This document shows, in pieces, positions 1 through 12,714 of a stretch of DNA of 64,000 nucleotides. A model generated the notes under the pieces. That model was not told the DNA's origin and made no database searches. It was given only the letters and a program-made list of their open reading frames with translations. The translations under genes were made by a program, and so were the position numbers. Origin of the DNA: Oscarella lobularis (taxonomy: Eukaryota; Porifera; Homoscleromorpha; Homosclerophorida; Oscarellidae); the NCBI RefSeq assembly GCF_947507565.1, contig NC_089189.1, positions 558,001-622,000 on the forward strand. The letters run 5' to 3'. Position 1 is the stretch's first letter. Every line of letters begins with the position of its first letter.

Positions 1-912
1 TCGAAGTATCACTGGTGGTGGACGACGTCGAATGTGAGCCTCGAAACGCCGCCGAATCCGTATCTTTGGTTCTACAAGACCGGCGTGACGTGTTCGTATA
101 GTCAAAATTCGTCGATTGTTTACTGGAAAGGGAATGTGGCTACGAAGGACGACTGCCAAGCGCATTGCGCCAACACGAGCTACGCCAATTGCACCAAGTT
201 CGTTTTTTCCGGCGGCGATTATTCGACGACGTCGACGGCTTCGTGTCCTTGTTTCGAGTGCGACGGAACGCCGTGCTATCAGCCGGACTGTCAGTACTGC
301 GAAACGCGCGCCCATAAAGCGTGTCCGACGAAGACGACCTATCCCGGCTGCTACACGACGGCGAAGGCCGCCTGCACGTGCAATTCTCAAAACACGACGA
401 CGTTTTACAACTGTCTTCTGTACAAGCAAATGCCGGCGAAAGGTTTCGACAGGGAAAAGGGGCCGTCGTGCGCGGTGGCCGACTACGATTGCACGCTCGT
501 CGCAAAGCGTCCCGATTCGCCTACGGATCCCTCAATGTCATGTCGAGGACGCTGCGGGAACGATTCCACGGGGGGCAGCTGCTTTTGTGACGTCTCTTGC
601 GCTCGTCACTTCGACTGTTGTCTCGATTACACCGACGAGTGTTTGCCGGTCGAGCGGAAAATCCCGTCGTGTCTAAAACGTTGCCAGAGCGCCGTCGCTC
701 ATCCGATTCCCGGCGGCGGCTACTGCTTCTGCGATTCGGGCTGCGCGAACGATTTTACCGACAATAATAGCTACGGCGGTTGCTGCGCCGACTACACGTG
801 GAAATGTGCGAGCGGAATGCAGGACGAAATGTGTCTCGACGCGCGAACCCAGACGCAGGCGATCAGCGTTTTCGTCGCACATCACGTCGTGGAAGATTTA
901 GAACGATCGTGA
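1..912 (+). CDS. GH76/somatomedin-B secreted protein, copy A (3' part only)
   Basis: The reading frame is open from base 1 and ends at TGA 910-912, so this is the 3' end of a gene whose start lies before the window. It matches the C-terminal third of the three complete copies that follow. An apple-like segment with two to three disulfide-type Cys comes first, then a Cys-rich module (CPCFECDG at about residue 83, ending in CTC), then two somatomedin-B-like domains. The first SMB has eight Cys in the typical spacing, ending CCLDYTDEC; the second ends CCADYTWKC. The glycosidase domain itself would be upstream. Extracellular location is inferred from the Cys content and from the signal peptides of the paralogues. 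Confident as a gene end; the enzyme role is inferred from the paralogues. Confidence 0.85.
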   Translation, partial: SKYHWWWTTSNVSLETPPNPYLWFYKTGVTCSYSQNSSIVYWKGNVATKDDCQAHCANTSYANCTKFVFSGGDYSTTSTASCPCFECDGTPCYQPDCQYCETRAHKACPTKTTYPGCYTTAKAACTCNSQNTTTFYNCLLYKQMPAKGFDREKGPSCAVADYDCTLVAKRPDSPTDPSMSCRGRCGNDSTGGSCFCDVSCARHFDCCLDYTDECLPVERKIPSCLKRCQSAVAHPIPGGGYCFCDSGCANDFTDNNSYGGCCADYTWKCASGMQDEMCLDARTQTQAISVFVAHHVVEDLERS

Positions 913-1038
913 CGACACAAACGCCATTTATCCCTCCCTACATGAAGATATAGGTGCCTATATAGACTTGAACTCCTTCGATCAATCGATGAGAGTGGGA
1001 GTTTCTTTAGAAGATCTCGTGAGAAATTAGGAGTCGCG

Positions 1039-3509
1039 ATGTCGTTGAGACGGCTTTCTCTTTCGATTCTCGTCGCCTGTGCCGTCACCTTCGCGTCGTC
1101 GTCGCTACCGCCGCCTATTTCTCGCGCCAAGGACGCCGTCAACGGTCTACTTCAATATTTCTTCCGAGTTGAAAACGGCTCAGGAAAGTTTGTGCCGAAA
1201 GCGAAGGGATGCCCGTGTTACAGCTGCGACGGATCCGTCTGTCGTCCACCGGAATGCACGTGGTGCTCGGCCCAAGCCGACGATACGTGTCCGACAAAAA
1301 CAACGCCTGGTTGCTATACGCCAAAGTCTGCGGCGTGCACGTGCGATCGTCTACCTGGTCCCGTTCCGCCGAATTCGTCGTCTCCGGCGGCATTCTTCTT
1401 CGCCTGTGGTCAGATTGGCGGACTGGGACCGCGAGGTCGTAGCGGTTCTTATAGTTCCTGTGTGTGCGAGCTGGACTGGCCGTTTTGCTGTACGAATTGC
1501 TACAGATGGTGGTCGGCTGTTGCTTTGGAAGCGGCTGTCAATTATGTGATAGAGTCCAAGATGCCGGTGAATGATTCGTTCGCCGCTCACATCATGTACG
1601 TCGCGGAATCGACGTGGATTCATTCGCCCTACAATTCCGATTGGGTAAGAATGTGCCCTCCGTTTTTTGCGAGTCCAATAGTTGATCTTTTCTTTCTCGT
1701 TAGGATGTGTTGAAGACCCCCGTTTATATGGACGATTTCGCCTGGTATTCCATTGCTTATTTGCGCGTCTATGATCTGACCAACGATACCGTGTGGCGAG
1801 ACCGAGCAGCGGCGCTTCACGATTGGATATGGAAGTACGGTTACGATCATCGCCGTCAAAACGAGTCCACCAACGAATGCGGTGGCCTCTGGTGGAGCAC
1901 GGACAACACGAAGCATTTCAAGGACAGTATAACTATAGTAGAAGTTCTTCACTCTGCGGCGAAGCTGGCGAATCCTGCTGTCAACCCCATCGATCATTCG
2001 CGTTTTCTCAACGCGGCTGTAGAAATTTGGAACTGGATATTCGCTTTTGATAACGGTCGCGGTCTCTTCGCTTCAAATGGGATCATGAGCACGGGCGCTT
2101 CACCCGAGTGGTGCTGCAGTCCAACGTCCGCTGCAAACGTTTCTCTTGGACACACGTGCGTCAATAGCAGAGTCCCAGGAATGTCTTACAATCACGGCCT
2201 GCTCATGAGCAGTGCCGCAATTCTCTACAACATAACGGGAAAGAGCGATTATCTCACGCGCGGTCTCGCCCTACTCGACGCCGCCTACGAAAATTTAACA
2301 AACAGCGACGGAGCGGTTCGTGATCTTCAACGCGGTTCGCGTTCGTTGGTCACGTCTCCGAGCGAATGCGGCGCTTATTCGGGCGATCCTGGAAGCGACT
2401 TTTTCAGTTTCAAAGGCATCTTTATCACTCACTTGAACTATTTTGCTCAAACGCTTCGCGAGTCGGCGGCGCTGAAGAGCGATGCGTTGGCCAAAGTGCG
2501 ATCGATAGTGACGAACAGTAGCAACAACGTGTGGACGAAGTCGCGCGCTGGGCCTCCGTTCAACGGGACGACTGACGCTTGCGGCTCAGCGCCGAAAAAC
2601 GCGTCGTACTCGAAATATCACTGGTGGTGGACGACGTCGAACGTGAGCATCGAAACGCCGCCGAATCCCTACTTTTGGTTCGACAAAAAGGGTCTCAGTT
2701 GCACATACGATCTCAATTCGTCGTTCATCTTTTGGAACGGTACGGCGAGCTCGAAGGACGAATGCCAATCGCGGTGCGCCAATGAGACCTATTCGAACTG
2801 CACGAAATTCATGTTTAAAACGAACGAAGAGGTCGGCGCTGAGGGATCGTGTCCGTGTTTCGCCTGCGACGGCACGCCGTGCGATCACTGCGTGTACTGT
2901 CTTCCCAAAGGAAAGAAAGCGTGTCCAACGAAAAAGTCTCAAGGATGCTACACGACGGCAAAAGTCGGCTGCAACTGTGACACGCCGCCGCAAATTCCTA
3001 ACTGTGTTCTCTACAAGCAAATTCCATGGAGCGGCTTTGATCGAAAGAAAGGAGCGTCATGTGCCGTTCCGAGTTATCAATACACCGTCGTCGCAAAACG
3101 GCCTCTTTCGCCTACAAACGCGTCGACGTCGTGTAAAGGTCGTTGCGATAATAATACTTCAACGGCTAAGAACGGCAGTTGCTTTTGCGACGCCGCGTGC
3201 GCTCGGCATATGGACTGCTGCCTCGATTACGTCGACGAGTGCGTTTCGGCAGATCAGCAGACGGCAACGTGCCTCGGCAAGTGTACGGCGAAACCGCGTC
3301 CAATCCGCGGTGGGGGCTATTGCTTCTGCGATTCCGGCTGCACCAATACGTTCACCGACAACAATAGCTACGGGGGCTGTTGCGCCGACTATCTATGGAG
3401 ATGCGAAGGCGGTCCGCGCGATCAGACGTGCTTCGACGCGCGCACGCAAACGCAAGCAGTCAGCGTTTTTGTCGCACATCACGCGGTAGATAGTTTAGAT
3501 CGATCATGA
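1039..3509 (+). CDS. Secreted GH76-like glycosidase with Cys-rich modules and two somatomedin-B domains, copy B
   Basis: Two exons, 1039-1644 and 1704-3509, with a 59-nt GT-AG intron in phase 0; 803 aa. ATG 1039 is followed by a signal peptide (hydrophobic LSLSILVACAVTFASSS). Order: Cys-rich module (~58-103), GH76-like domain (~150-490), apple-like segment (~500-560), second Cys-rich module (~565-615), two somatomedin-B domains (~680-785). GH76 enzymes cleave alpha-1,6-mannan and use an adjacent Asp pair; here it is D212-D213 in YMDDFAWY, just after the intron. The further motifs ECGGLWWS and KDSITIVEVL fit the family's GGG(I/L)WW and KNAI blocks. The SMB domains have eight Cys each. The intron falls at the same codon in copies B, C and D, so the array arose by tandem duplication. 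The substrate is inferred; fungal-type mannan is the obvious candidate. Confidence 0.9.
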
Positions 3510-3592
3510 TTTCACTCCGAGTAGTAGGAGCCACCAAGTTCACGTGAGATCTCGTGGGCGATCCGCAGTGAGACTCTGTGAGGAGAATCAAA

Positions 3593-6060
3593 ATGGTTCT
3601 GAGACGTTCTGTCATTTGTTTCTTCGTAGCTTGTGCCGTCACACTCGCCGCACCGCCGTCGCCATCGACTCCTATTGCTCGAGCTAAGGATGCTCTCGAC
3701 GGTCTACTCCACTATTTTTTCCAAGTTGAAAAGCGCTCGAGCGTCGTGCCAAAAGAGACGGGATGCCCATGTTACGGCTGCGACGGATTCGTCTGCTACC
3801 CACCGGAATGCACGTGGTGCTCAGCGCATGCCGACGATACATGTCCGAAAAAGACGTCTCTCGGCTGCTATACGTCGAAGTCTTCAGCGTGCATTTGCAA
3901 TCGCCCGCCCGGTCCCGTTCCTCCCAATGCGTCGTCTCCTGCAGCGTTCTTTTTTGCCTGTGGTCAGATTGGTGCTATGGAACCGCGAGGTCCTGGTGGT
4001 TCTCCCAGCTCGTGCACCTGCCAACTCGATTGGCCGTTCTCCTGTACGAATTGCTACCGATGGTGGTCAGCCGTCGCTTTGGAAGCGGCTGTTAATTATG
4101 TGATAGAGTCGAAGATGCCGCTGAATGATTCATTTGCCGCTCACATCTTGTACGTGGCAGAATCAACCTGGATTCACTCGCCTTACAATGCTGCTTGGGT
4201 AAGAAATACGTACAGATGGGCCGCCTTGTCTCTATAAATTGATGTGTCCTTCAGGATGCGACTCACGTCGCTGTCTATGTGGACGATTTTGCTTGGTATT
4301 CTCTTGTCTATTTACGCGTCTACGATCTGACAAAGAACGCCGTGTGGCGAGACCGAGCGGCAGCGCTTCACGATTGGGTATGGAAATACGGCTACGATCA
4401 TCGTAGACAAAACCAGTCTACCGACGAATGCGGTGGCTTCTGGTGGAGCTTAGACAATACTAAACACTTCAAAGACAGCATAACCATTGTAGAAGTTCTT
4501 CACGCTGCTGCTAAACTGGCGAATCCAACAGTTAACCCTGTTAACCATTCTCGTTTTCTCGACTCGGCTGTATCGATTTGGAACTGGATATTCGCTTTTG
4601 ATAACGGTCGCGGTCTTTTAGCTTCAAATGGGATCATGAGCACGAGCGCTTTACCCGAGTGGTGTTGCAGTCCGAATTCAGCTGCAGCAAACGTTTCTCT
4701 TGGACGCAAGTGCGCCAACAGCAGAGTTCCAGGAATGTCTTATAATCACGGTCTTTTAATGAGCAGTGCAGCGATTCTATACAACGTGACAGGAAAGAGC
4801 GAATATCTCACACGAGGCCTCTCCCTACTCGACGCCGCTTACGAAAATCTCACTAATAGCGACGGCGCCGTTCAGGATCTTCAACGCGGTTCGCGTTCGT
4901 TGGTCACGTCTCCGAGCGAATGCGGCGCTTATTTGGGCGATCCCGGAAGCGATTTCTTCAGTTTCAAAGGCATTTTTATTACTCACTTGAACTATTTTGC
5001 TCGAACGCTTCACGAGTCGGCGGCGCTAAAGAGCGACGCGTTGGCCAAAGTGCGATCGATGGTGACGAACAGTAGCAACAACGCGTGGTCAAAGTCGCGC
5101 GAGGGGCCTCCGTTTAACGGGACGAAGGACGCATGCAGCTCGACGCCAACGAACGCTTCGTATTCAAAATATCACTGGTGGTGGACGACGTCGAACGTGA
5201 GCATCGAAACGCCGCCGAATCCCTACTTGTGGTTCGACAAAGCGGGTCTCAGTTGCACGTACGATCTCAATTCGTCGTTTATCTTTTGGAACGGTGCGGT
5301 CAGTTCGAAGGACGAATGTCAATCGCGGTGCGCCAATGAGACTTATTCAAACTGCACGAAATTTATGTTTAAAACGAACGACGACGTCGATGTCGCCGGA
5401 TCTTGTCCGTGTTTCGCCTGCGACGGCACGCCGTGCGATCACTGCGTGTATTGCGATCCCGAAGGAAAGAAAGCTTGTCCTACAAAACACTCTCACGGAT
5501 GTTACACGACGTCAAAAGTCGGCTGCAATTGCGACACCCCGCCGCCGATTCCCAACTGTGTTCTGTACAAGCAAATTCCTTTGGGTTTTGATCGAAAGAA
5601 AGGAGCGTCATGTGCCGTTCCGAGTTATCAATACACCGTCGTCGCAAAGCGACCTGATTCGCTGTTGGACGCCTCGACGTCGTGCAGGGGCCGCTGCAGT
5701 AACAACACTTCAGCGGCAACGAACGGAACTTGCTTTTGCGACGCCGCGTGCTCCCGTCACTTTGACTGCTGTCTGGATTACGTCGAAGAGTGCGTTTCGG
5801 CGGATCAGCAGACGCCGACGTGCCTCGGCAAGTGTACGGCGGAACCGCGTCCAATCCGCGGCGGCGGCTATTGCTTCTGTGATTCCGGCTGTACCAACCT
5901 TTTCACCGACAACAATAGCTACGGGGGCTGTTGCGCCGACTATCTATGGAGATGCGAAGGCGGTCCGCGCGATCAGACGTGCTTCGACGCGCGCACGCAA
6001 ACGCAAGCGGTTAGCGTTTTTGTCGCACATCACGCGGTAGATAGTTTAGATCAATCATGA
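3593..6060 (+). CDS. Secreted GH76-like glycosidase with Cys-rich modules and two somatomedin-B domains, copy C
   Basis: Exons 3593-4198 and 4255-6060, 56-nt phase-0 intron, 803 aa, exactly the length of copy B. The frame is open upstream to 3578, but ATG 3593 precedes a good signal peptide (RSVICFFVACAVTLAAPP) and aligns with the start of copy B. The catalytic Asp pair is D212-D213 (YVDDFAWY). All Cys-module, apple-like and SMB cysteines seen in copy B are kept. It starts 84 bp after the stop of copy B and ends 75 bp before copy D; no AATAAA signal is seen in these spacers. It is nearly identical to copy B through most of exon 2, which points to recent duplication or gene conversion. Function as for copy B. 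Confidence 0.9.
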
Positions 6061-6134
6061 TTTCACTCCGAGTAGGAGTCACCAAGTTCACGTGGGATCT
6101 CGTGGGGGATCCACAACGAGACTTTGCGAGGAGA

Positions 6135-8610
6135 ATGGATCTAATACGTTATGTCATTTGTCTCCTTGTCGCCTGTGCCGTCACGCTCGCCGCACCACCG
6201 CCGCCATCGACTCCTATTGCTCGAGCTAAGGACGCTCTCAACGGTCTCCTCCACTATTTTTCTCGTGTCGAAAGCAGCGCGAGCATCGTGCCCCAAGCGT
6301 CAGGATGTCCGTGTTACAGCTGCGACGGAACGTTGTGCGACGTACCGCAGTGCATATATTGCTCAGCGAAAGTCGACGATCCGTGTCCGACGAAGTCGAC
6401 TCCCGGCTGCTATACGTCCAAATCGGCGGCGTGCACCTGCAATCGTCCGCCCGGTCCCGTTCCGCCGAACGCTTCGTCGCCGGCCGCTTTCTTTTTCGCC
6501 TGTGGCCAGATCGGAGGATTAGGGTCTGGCGGCGCGTATAGCTCTTGTACGTGTGAGATTGACTGGCCGTTCGCCTGTACGAACTGCTACAGATGGTGGT
6601 CGGCAATTGCCTTGGAATCGGCCGTCAATTTTGTGATAGAATCGAAGATGCCGCTGAATGATTCTCTCGCCGCTCGAATCGTTTTCATTGCAGAATCGAC
6701 GTGGATTCATTCGCCTTACAATTCTGCATGGGTACGAAATAAGGGGGGTCCCCCTCCCAATGCTCTCAATTTTTTTTTAGAATGCGACTCAAACCGATAT
6801 CTACGTCGACGACTTCGTCTGGTACGCCATCGCCTATCTGCGCGTTTACGATTTGACTAAGAACGTGGCGTGGCGAGATCGAGCGGCGGAAATTCACGAC
6901 TGGGCGTGGAAGTACGGCTACGATCATCGCAAGCAGAATTCATCCGACGACGAATGCGGTGGCTTCTGGTGGAGCACCTACGCTATCAAGCGTTTCAAAG
7001 ACAGCATCACTATAGTCGAAGTTCTCTACACCGCAGCGAAACTGGCAATTTCGTCGACTTCTCCCGTCAATCGCACTCGTTTCCTCGATTCGGCGCAGAA
7101 GATTTGGAATTGGATTTTTGCTTTCGATAACGGTCGCGGTCTCTTGGCTTCAAACGGAATCATGAGCACAGGCGCTTTACCCGCGTCGTGCTGCAGTTCG
7201 AAGTCAGCTGCAGCTGCAGCAAACGTTTCTAGTGGACACAAGTGCGTCAACAGCGGAGTCCCAGGAATGTCTTACAATCACGGACTCCTTATGAGCAGTG
7301 CCGCAATTCTTTACAACATAACGGGAAAGAGCGATTATCTCACGCGCGGTCTCGCCCTACTCGACGCCGCCTACGAAAATTTAACAAATAGCGACGGAGC
7401 GGTTCGTGATCTTCAACGCGGTTCGCGTTCGTTGGTCACGTCTCCGAGCGAATGCGCCGCTTATTCGGGCGATCCTGGAAGCGACTTCTTCAGCTTCAAA
7501 GGCATTTTTGTTACTCACCTAAACTACTTCGCTAAAACGCTTCACGATTTGGCGGCGCTGAAGAGCGACGCGTTGGCCAAAGTGCGATCGATAGCGGCGA
7601 ACAGTAGCAACAACGTGTGGACGAAGTCGCGCGTCGCGCCGCCCTTTAAGGGAACGAAAGACGCTTGTGGCTTTGCAGAGAAAAACGCGTCGTACTCGAA
7701 ATATCACTGGTGGTGGACGACGTCGAACGTGAGCATCGAAACGCCGCCGAATCCTTACTTGTGGTTCGACAAAGCGGGTCTCAGTTGCACGTACGATCTC
7801 AATTCGTCGTTCATCTTCTGGAACGGCACGGCGAGCTCGGAGGACGAATGCAAGTCGCGTTGCGCCAATGAGACCTATTCGAACTGCACGAAATTTATGT
7901 TTAAAACGAACGACGACGACGTGGGCGTAGAGGGATCGTGTCCATGTTTCGCCTGCGACGGCACGCCGTGCGATCACTGCGTGTACTGTCTTCCCGAAGG
8001 AAAGAAAGCGTGTCCAACGAAACAGTCTCAAGGATGCTACACGACGTCGAAAGTCGCCTGCGATTGCGACACGCCGCCGCCTCTGCCGAAAATTCCCAAG
8101 TGCGTTCTCTACAAACAAATTCCATGGAGCGGTTTTGATCGTAAGAACGGTTCGTCGTGCGCCGTGCCGAATTATCAGTTCACCGTCGTCGCCAAGCGAC
8201 CTCCTCCGCCGACAAATACGTCGACGTCGTGCAGAGGCCGTTGCGATAATAATTCAACGTCGGCAAGAAACGGCAGCTGCTTTTGCGACGCTGCCTGCGC
8301 TCGGCACATGGACTGCTGTCTCGATTACGTCGACGAGTGCTTTACGGCGGAGCAGCAAGTTCCGTCGTGCGCCGGCAAGTGTACGGCGGAGCCGCGTCCA
8401 ATCCGCGGCGGCGGCTATTGCTTCTGCAATTCCGGCTGCACCAACATGTTCACCGACAACAACAGCTACGGCGGCTGTTGTGCCGACTATATGTGGAGAT
8501 GCGAAAGCGGTCCGCACGATCAAGTGTGCTTCGACGCGCGCACGCAGACACAAGCGGTCAGCGCTTTCGTCGCGCACCATGCAGTGAACAATATTGCGAA
8601 TAGAGAGTGA
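6135..8610 (+). CDS. Secreted GH76-like glycosidase with Cys-rich modules and two somatomedin-B domains, copy D
   Basis: Exons 6135-6731 and 6781-8610, 49-nt intron in the same phase-0 position, 808 aa. An in-frame ATG at 6057 overlaps the stop of copy C, but ATG 6135 aligns with the other copies and is followed directly by the signal peptide (IRYVICLLVACAVTLAAPP). The Asp pair is at D209-D210 (YVDDFVWY). The N-terminal Cys module is slightly diverged (DVPQCIYC instead of PPECTWC), and a run of Ala codons lies near 7206-7222. This is the most diverged of the complete copies. The stop at 8608-8610 is only 57 bases before the ATG of the next, unrelated gene on the same strand. Confidence 0.9.
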
Positions 8611-8667
8611 TTATTCAATTTGCACGGAGCTCGCGCGCTTTGTACACTCTTTCGTCTTCGAACACCA

Positions 8668-11600
8668 ATGACTATACTCGTTCTCGCTGCTCTTCTCTTC
8701 GGCTTTTGCCGCGCTCTCGTCGTCATTCCCAACAGTGTACAAACCGAAGCGGACAATTTATTAGGCAGCACCTATCTCAAAAACATCAATACCGCTATCT
8801 ACGGTATTACGGTCGAAAACGGCGGTGAAACGCTCGTGATTCGTCCCAGCGCTAAAGTTACAGCGAAAGCGTTCTTTTCCGCTGCCATGCCAACGCTAAA
8901 GATATCTGATGCCGCTGTGCAAATGCTTACTGCTGATCCGTTGGACTTTGACGTGAGCAACGTCCATATCAATTTCAATGCAAAGACCGTCAGTGTCGTG
9001 ACGGTCTCGCCGACTCCGAGTATGCAAATAATACCCAAATTTATGACTTTGAGCTCCGTCGGCGCGACAATCGTCGTCTCTCACACGACAACGATTCAAC
9101 TCGAGTCTATCGCTCTCACCGGAATATGGGCAATTGGAACAACGTCGCAAGTCACCGTGAACGTGACGAAGACGAGTGCGAGCCGCTACGCGTTCGTCGG
9201 CTCGCTCACAAGCGGTCAACTGAACGTAGGGTCGTTCTACAGCGCGATCGGTGAAACACCGTCGAAGCATCCTGCTCTACTCGCCATCGGCTTGGGAAAC
9301 TCTGTTTTGGGATCGGCTAGCTTCATCGGCGGCGTTTACGACACGAGTGACAACACTTACGGCTTCGGTTTCTCCGGCGTGCCGTCGACGATCGCTTCGT
9401 GGGCGTCGGCGTCGAAATCGTCGGTGACGATTCTATACAATCGCGACAAGTACGATCGCAGCGCATTTACCGTTTCCGTCACCTTATCGTCAATCTCGCT
9501 CGCTACCGTGGCGACGAAAGCCTTTGGCGGTGCGGTCGTAGACATTTCGCCGATACCTTTTCTCGGCAGTGTGATCGTTTCCAAGGTCGACTTTCTCTAT
9601 TCGTCCGCTCTTGTGACTAATCAGCTTCCCGACGTTGGATCAGTCTTTGCAAGCGGCGTTGGCCTTTATACGACCCTTCGTCTTTCGAGCGGATTGATCG
9701 ATCTCAATATCACTCTCGACGCCGACGGCTGGCTGCTGTTCAATATGAAAAGCTCTCCATTGACATTCAGCAATTTCGTCAGTGCCTTTACGACAAACGT
9801 GAAAGCGGGTTCCATTTCGTTGCCGTCAGTTTTTCCGAGCATTCTCTCCATTGACGTTTTCGCGTTTCGTTACGATAGCAGCAACAAGACTATCGCCGTC
9901 ACTTTGAGCCTCGGCGGCAAACTCGACGTCATTACAAACGTCCTAAGCGTCTCGAATCCGCAACTCGAGATTCGCATCCAACTCCTCAGTCCATACGGCG
10001 TCGTACCCGTCGCAACAGGAACGCTCAAAATTGGCACATCGCCGTTTACGGTTTACATCGTCGAAGACAACGGCAACTACGTCGTCATCGGAAGAGGAGA
10101 CTCGACACTGAAAGTCGGCGATATTACATCGCAATTTTCGACTTCGTTTTTGCCAGACGGATTCAGTAACCTCGCCGCCAAATCGAAACTTATGACAGGG
10201 CTTATTCACTCGCCAGGATTCTCCTTCAAGTTAGGCGGATCTATTAGCAACTACGAAATCGACTTTTTCGGCGTTCCACTCGTATCCAATTGGCTCGGCA
10301 CGTCGTTTAGCGCCGTCGTTTCCAACACGACGTCGGGCGGAAGCCAAATGGCCGTGGGCTACAGCATCGTCAGCGTAAACTTCGGCACCCTGCTAAAAGA
10401 CGTCACTGGCATCGGAATCGGCGCACTGACGATGGTCAACCGAAATATGAAGGCTTCAGTTCTCATATCAAAAGCGTCTATGCCCGGCTTGCTCGTACCG
10501 GGAACGTCGTTTAGTGCAACTCAAGTATCGGCCGGGATCACCGTTTCGGCGTCGTTGTATCTCACGCGCTGCGGCGATCCCATGTGCGTCTTTCTCAGCA
10601 AGGTTATTGGCCCCGGAGCGAAGATCGCGATCTCGAGCTCAATTTCGGTGAATACGATGCAATTGACCGGCGGTTTTACTCTGACAGCAGGAATCGCCAA
10701 CTTCGCGATCGGACACGGTGCCATGCTCAACCAAGTCGCACTCCAGCTTCAAATCGGAGTGCCGACAGCTATTGGACTCATTGCAACGCTCACGCTAAGC
10801 GATCCTCCACTGCAATTCTCCGGCGGAATCAACGTGAATCTCGTCGGCGAATTGGCCATGTCTATGACGATGGCCGGCATGTGGCACAACGCTTTCGGTT
10901 TGAAATTTATTTCGTTTGGCAACGCCAATTTAGGAGCAATCATTGTTCCGGCGGTCGGGACATTAGCGTCTCTAGCCGTTGGAGGAACGATATATATCGG
11001 AACGAATCCCGGAAAAGAGCTTATTTTGAAGTCGTACGCCGCCTTTAACCTCGTCATGCCTTTGGGAAACTACTTTTACGGCAAAGTCAATCACGCAACG
11101 ATGGCCAGTATTCTCGCCGCTTTTGGAGTCGCCGTCTCTAGCACCAGTCTGCCGCCCGTTCTCGCCCAAAGCGGATTTCCCAACGGTCTCGAGTCTTCGT
11201 TTGCTCTCGTGCAAACCGTACCCGTTCCGGGTGTCGTCATCCCGGCCGGCTACAAACTCAACGGCACGATCAACATTCTCGGTTTCACTTTGTCGGCTCT
11301 CTTCTACATCGACCTTCCCGTCGGAGCGATGGGAATGTCGATTGCAATGACTCCGCTCAACTTAGCCGGCGGTCTCATACGTATGTATCGCTCTGCGACA
11401 GAAACGACGCACGGGCCTACTCTAAACGCTTCTTTTGTTCTGTCGCCTCTGAAAATCTCCGTCTTCGCTTCTGGGTACTTAGACCTTCTCTATGGTTTAA
11501 TCAAAGTGGAATCTCAACTCGAGATTACCAACACTCAATTCCTGTTCAAATTGGAGTACGCTCCGTTCTTTGGCTTTGCAGCCGAGTCGTTGACTGTTGC

Positions 11601-12714
11601 GGCATCGTACGGGAGTCTCTCCACGGCGGCGTTTCGCGTCGCCGGATCGCTTTCGATCCAGTGGCCGCATCAGATTGAGGTCCTCGTTATTGCTGCTATA
11701 CAAACGAGCGCTACAAAGGCGACGTCGGCTATTAACAGTGCAAAGGCGAAAGTGACCGCTGCTGAAGGCAAAGTGACGGCCGCTCAGAATAAAGTAAATT
11801 CGGCGAAGTCGGCGTTCACCAATGCGAATGCTGGTCTGACAAACGCACAGAATAAAGTCAATTCGCTGTGCTCTATCCAGAATTGCGGCCAAAGTAAGTG
11901 AAAATAAATGATGTCAGTGACATGTAGCATGCTTTCTTAGCCTGTATTGGATGCTTGCAGAAGCAGCAAAGGACGAAGACTGTGTGGGGAGTAAAAGTAC
12001 CCTACTTCGTTTTGAACTGGAACAGCTGCTGCAGCAAAATCACCAATCCAGTTTGCGTGACAGCCAACACAGCTTGCCAAGGCCTTCGCGCTACCGCCTA
12101 CAGCGCTCTCAACGTCGCCAAAGGAGTCGTTTCGACGGCGTCGCACTCGCTCGCCATAGCTAATGCCGCACTGCAAGCGGCCAAGATTCCGTTTGATCTA
12201 GCGAACGCCGGGTTGACGGCAGCGGAGAAGACGTACGCGCTCGGAGCTCGTGCCGCAGCGGAGATCGTCTCATTGGGAAAAACAGGCATTGTGAACATCG
12301 CGAAAATCAGTTTCGACGTGCAGATTAGCGTCGTGTCGGGCGGACAATTTGGCGGTTCGATTACGGCGGGTTTCTTTGGATCGACGCCCCAGACTTTCTC
12401 GTTCAGCTTGGATTTCAAGAACGTCGGCACGATGATCGCCAATTTGGCGAAAAAAGCCCTGTCGACTCTGCAGAGTGGACGAAAACGAGAAGCGGTGCCG
12501 GCTGAAAGCCTCGGAGTGGAATCTTTCATGCCAGTGTTCGAGGAGTTGGAAAACGTTCACCGTTTCGGTATATTTGAAGTTTCTCTTCATTTTGTTGCGT
12601 AAGCTCTGTTTCTTTGTAGGTCACGGCTTTTGCAATTGTTCGGCAATTCGTCAGAACGTTCCTTACCACTCTCTGTCGCCAAGAAGGCGACCAAAAATAA
12701 TAGGCAGCGGCTGA
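8668..12714 (+). CDS. Very large secreted protein with C-terminal heptad region, unrecognised family, copy 1
   Basis: Exons 8668-11893, 11941-12567 and 12620-12714 (all phase 1); 1315 aa. ATG 8668 gives a signal peptide (MTILVLAALLFGFCRA). The long first exon codes for about 1000 residues rich in alternating V/I/T/S, as in beta-strands, with sub-blocks that look like internal repeats. It is followed by an Ala/Lys-rich heptad stretch (AKAKVTAAEGKVTAAQNK) ending in a CxxxxC pair. Exon 2 adds a motif shared by all copies (CIGC, then VWG.K.PYFV, then CCSKITNP), a second helical stretch, a beta-rich domain, and a GRKREAVP furin-like site near the C-terminus. I do not recognise the family. It is probably extracellular and multimeric. 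The intron-exon structure is the same in copies 2 and 3. The stop at 12712-12714 makes this copy shorter at the C-terminus than copy 3. Confidence 0.85.
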
